Shown piece by piece: positions 60,721-62,769 of a stretch of DNA of 62,769 nt. Location of the stretch: NCBI GenBank assembly GCA_000992305.1, contig LBTY01000008.1, positions 1 to 62,769 on the forward strand, in the 5' to 3' direction. This stretch comes from a candidate division TM6 bacterium GW2011_GWF2_38_10. GTDB taxonomy: Bacteria > Babelota > Babeliae > Babelales > RVW-14. How positions within the stretch are numbered: position 1 is the stretch's first letter; every line of letters begins with the position of its first letter. A model generated the notes under the pieces. The model ran no database searches. It worked only from the letters and a program-made list of their open reading frames with translations, and was not told the origin of the DNA. The translations under genes and the position numbers were made by a program.

Positions 60721-62145
60721 ATGAATCACCTTGCCCTACAAGCATTATCAAGCGATCAAGAACCTATAATTGCTTTATGTACGCCCCGCGGTAGTGGGGC
60801 AATTGCACTTCTTCGACTTTCAGGTTCTCATGCAATTGAAATAGCCGATGCAATGGGCAGGCTTGCGTCTGGAAAAAAATTATCTGATTCACCATCCCAC
60901 ACCATTCACTTTGGATCACTTGTTAATCCTGACGGGACTACCATTGATGAAATTTTATTTCTTCTTATGAAAGGGCCGAAGACATTTACTGGCCAAGACA
61001 CTATCGAATTTACATGCCATAATAATCAATTTATCATTGAACACGTTATCGCATGTGCCTGCGCTCATGGCGCCCGACTTGCCCGCGCAGGAGAATTTAG
61101 CAAACGCTCTTTTTTAAACGGCAAACTTGATCTTATTCAAGTTGAGGCTATTAATGATATTATTCATGCACAAACCGAAGAGGCGCTGCGTCGATCGATG
61201 CAACAACTACAAGGATCGCTTTCGTACCATCTTGCCGATGTGCAAGATCAACTTCTTAAACTACTTGCTCTTACAGAGGCTAGCTTTGAATTTTTAGAAG
61301 AAGAGCAACGCGATTTTGACATGCAAGCTCATATAACAACAGCACTGGCACACCTTCACACAACACTCACAACACTGCAAGAAGAATTTGCTCACCAAAA
61401 CACCTTACGCCAAGGCGTAACGGTTTGCTTAATTGGTAAAGTTAATGCAGGCAAATCGACGCTCTTTAACGCTTTGGTCAAAAAAGAACGTGCAATTGTA
61501 TCACCAATAGCAGGAACAACACGTGATAGCATCGAAACAAACTTATACAAAAACGGTATTTTTTGGACCTTTGTCGACACCGCTGGACTTCGAACAACAC
61601 ATGATACTATAGAACAGCAAGGTATTGACCGTTCGCATGCTCAAGCAGAAATCAGCGACGTAGTACTCATTGTTATCGACACCAGCACCCCATTGAGTGA
61701 ACAAGAAGCTGATATTTATAAAACGCTTTTACAAAAACACGCTCACAAAGCACTTATGGTGCTCACGAAACATGATATCACTCATCCTCATTTTTCATTA
61801 TCCGCACTTGAACAAACCAATTCTCAAACACTGCCGCCGCTGTATGTCTGCGCACAAACAAAAAGAGGCATTCCAGAACTCGAAGCAATGATTGATACAA
61901 AAATACAAGCATTATTTGCTCACCTTAATGCACCTTTTTTACTCACGCAACGACAAGCGACGCTTATCAATGAAATTGAAAAAATAGTTGATTTTATTGA
62001 AAAAAAATTCATACATACCGTAGAATACGAATTAGTGGCGTACCATCTTATGCAAGCACTCGAAAAAATTGCCGAGCTTACAGGCAAAAATATCCATGAA
62101 AAAATGCTTGACGAAGTTTTTGGTGGATTTTGCGTTGGGAAATAG
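60721..62145 (+). CDS. mnmE: tRNA modification GTPase MnmE
   Basis: A 474-residue MnmE, which with MnmG modifies the wobble uridine of several tRNAs. The N-terminal folate-binding part begins with PIIALCTPRGSGAIALLRLS and contains RAGEFSKRSFLNGKLDLIQ; the G domain near residues 225-385 has P-loop GKVNAGKSTLFNAL, AGTTRDS, DTAGLR and TKHD; the C-terminus ends FGGFCVGK with the catalytic cysteine. Fifteen bases after jag, so co-transcribed. Length is normal. Confidence 0.97.
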   Translation: MNHLALQALSSDQEPIIALCTPRGSGAIALLRLSGSHAIEIADAMGRLASGKKLSDSPSHTIHFGSLVNPDGTTIDEILFLLMKGPKTFTGQDTIEFTCHNNQFIIEHVIACACAHGARLARAGEFSKRSFLNGKLDLIQVEAINDIIHAQTEEALRRSMQQLQGSLSYHLADVQDQLLKLLALTEASFEFLEEEQRDFDMQAHITTALAHLHTTLTTLQEEFAHQNTLRQGVTVCLIGKVNAGKSTLFNALVKKERAIVSPIAGTTRDSIETNLYKNGIFWTFVDTAGLRTTHDTIEQQGIDRSHAQAEISDVVLIVIDTSTPLSEQEADIYKTLLQKHAHKALMVLTKHDITHPHFSLSALEQTNSQTLPPLYVCAQTKRGIPELEAMIDTKIQALFAHLNAPFLLTQRQATLINEIEKIVDFIEKKFIHTVEYELVAYHLMQALEKIAELTGKNIHEKMLDEVFGGFCVGK

Positions 62146-62187
62146 CCATAAAAAAGGGGTTTAGGGTTTAAAAGGGAGATAGGTTTA

Positions 62188-62769
62188 ATGAACACAATAG
62201 CTACAAAATATTCGAAGCATACCATGGTGTTTTATTCGATTATTTGCATGATGTACGTCCATTGTTTTCTACAACTCACTAATACACTCAACGCCGCTCC
62301 TGCAAAAAAAAAATATCGAATCATTAAAAAAAATGTACGGCATCCCCGCCGTACGCATCAAAAACAAAAACAATCATTTTCAACAACATTCACAAAATTT
62401 TTTGATCACAGCTCATCCGCCCCAGCCCAAGAGCTTCTCTGGGAAACTCCATCAACACAACCTTTCACCGAATTAATTCTTTCATGGAACGCACTGCGTC
62501 CAGCAACCGGATCATTCACGTTTTGGATAAGTGTAAAATACGGTAAAAATGACTGGTCAGGATGGCAACGCATGTCAGAATGGGGCGCCCAAACCCAACG
62601 ATCATTTGTAAACAAAAAAAATCCTTACGTCCATACCAAACACGTCCGTGTTGAAATGCAAAAAAAAACAATGGGACGCGGATTTAGAATAAAAGTAACA
62701 ACCAGCAATGGTGCAAAAACCGACCAGATTAAAGCTCTTTTTGCCTGTCTTTCCAATCTTCATCTATTT
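62188..62769 (+). CDS. C39-like secreted protein, N-terminal 194 residues (runs off the window)
   Basis: A start ATG at 62188 follows GGGAGA. A hydrophobic segment (residues about 14-30, VFYSIICMMYVHCFLQL) suggests export. From about residue 80 a domain begins with LLWETPSTQPFTELILSWNA and continues WSGWQRMSEWGAQTQRSFVN, the N-terminal pattern seen in proteins with a papain-like C39-type peptidase domain in environmental bacteria. The catalytic cysteine and histidine would lie beyond 62769, so function cannot be confirmed. It is 42 bases after mnmE on the same strand. Confidence 0.6.
   Translation, partial: MNTIATKYSKHTMVFYSIICMMYVHCFLQLTNTLNAAPAKKKYRIIKKNVRHPRRTHQKQKQSFSTTFTKFFDHSSSAPAQELLWETPSTQPFTELILSWNALRPATGSFTFWISVKYGKNDWSGWQRMSEWGAQTQRSFVNKKNPYVHTKHVRVEMQKKTMGRGFRIKVTTSNGAKTDQIKALFACLSNLHLF

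Overview
The window reads as chromosomal DNA of an AT-rich, host-associated bacterium with a Gram-negative type of envelope, most likely a member of Candidatus Dependentiae (TM6). The basis is gene content: many secreted proteins of unknown function, several AAA-ATPase-like/PD-(D/E)XK proteins, ankyrin repeats, long WD40-like secreted proteins and a lysine-rich histone H1-like protein, next to a lean but standard set of housekeeping genes. The taxonomic call is inference; there is no rRNA in the window.

Layout. 1-3.8 kb: start of a GspF/PilC gene, a secreted protein, a HEPN/MNT pair, then a frameshifted asparagine synthetase A (asnA) behind a leader that looks like a complete transcription attenuator: promoter, 59-codon Asn-rich leader ORF, antiterminator and terminator. 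3.8-20.9 kb: three AAA-ATPase-like/PD-(D/E)XK genes interleaved with three secreted beta-helix plus beta-propeller genes (one broken), surrounding mutS, rpiB, a lipoprotein and a REC-GGDEF protein. 21-31 kb: trxB, a PP2C-like probable pseudophosphatase and two giant propeller paralogues. By eye the five propeller proteins carry 7, 7, 7, 14 and 14 blade repeats. 30.8-33.4 kb: the rpmH-rnpA-yidD block, a divergent trigger factor and two tRNAs. 33.5-41.5 kb: ruvB, a DUF4143-type ATPase with two large palindromes upstream, a MacA/MacB-like export pair without an ATPase gene, an ankyrin protein and an NrnA-like DHH phosphoesterase. 41.8-51.6 kb: a FolC-like ligase, an H1-like protein, an M16 protease overlapping a tandem double D-Ala-D-Ala ligase, a DUF374 acyltransferase and priA. 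51.7-62.8 kb: a 905-residue secreted protein, pheT-lspA-comF, HIT and alpha/beta-hydrolase genes, tRNA-Leu and tRNA-Gly, jag-mnmE, and the start of a C39-like secreted protein.

How it fits together: the housekeeping genes cover repair (mutS, ruvB), replication restart (priA), translation and tRNA modification (pheT, rpmH, rnpA, mnmE, tRNAs), envelope synthesis and export (ddl, lspA, yidD, acyltransferase) and redox (trxB). The accessory genes are mostly exported proteins whose architecture (propellers, ankyrins, coiled coils) suggests binding rather than catalysis. Several conserved proteins have lost signature residues (trigger factor, Jag KH region, PP2C metal ligands), and two genes (asnA and one propeller gene) are interrupted, consistent with ongoing reduction.
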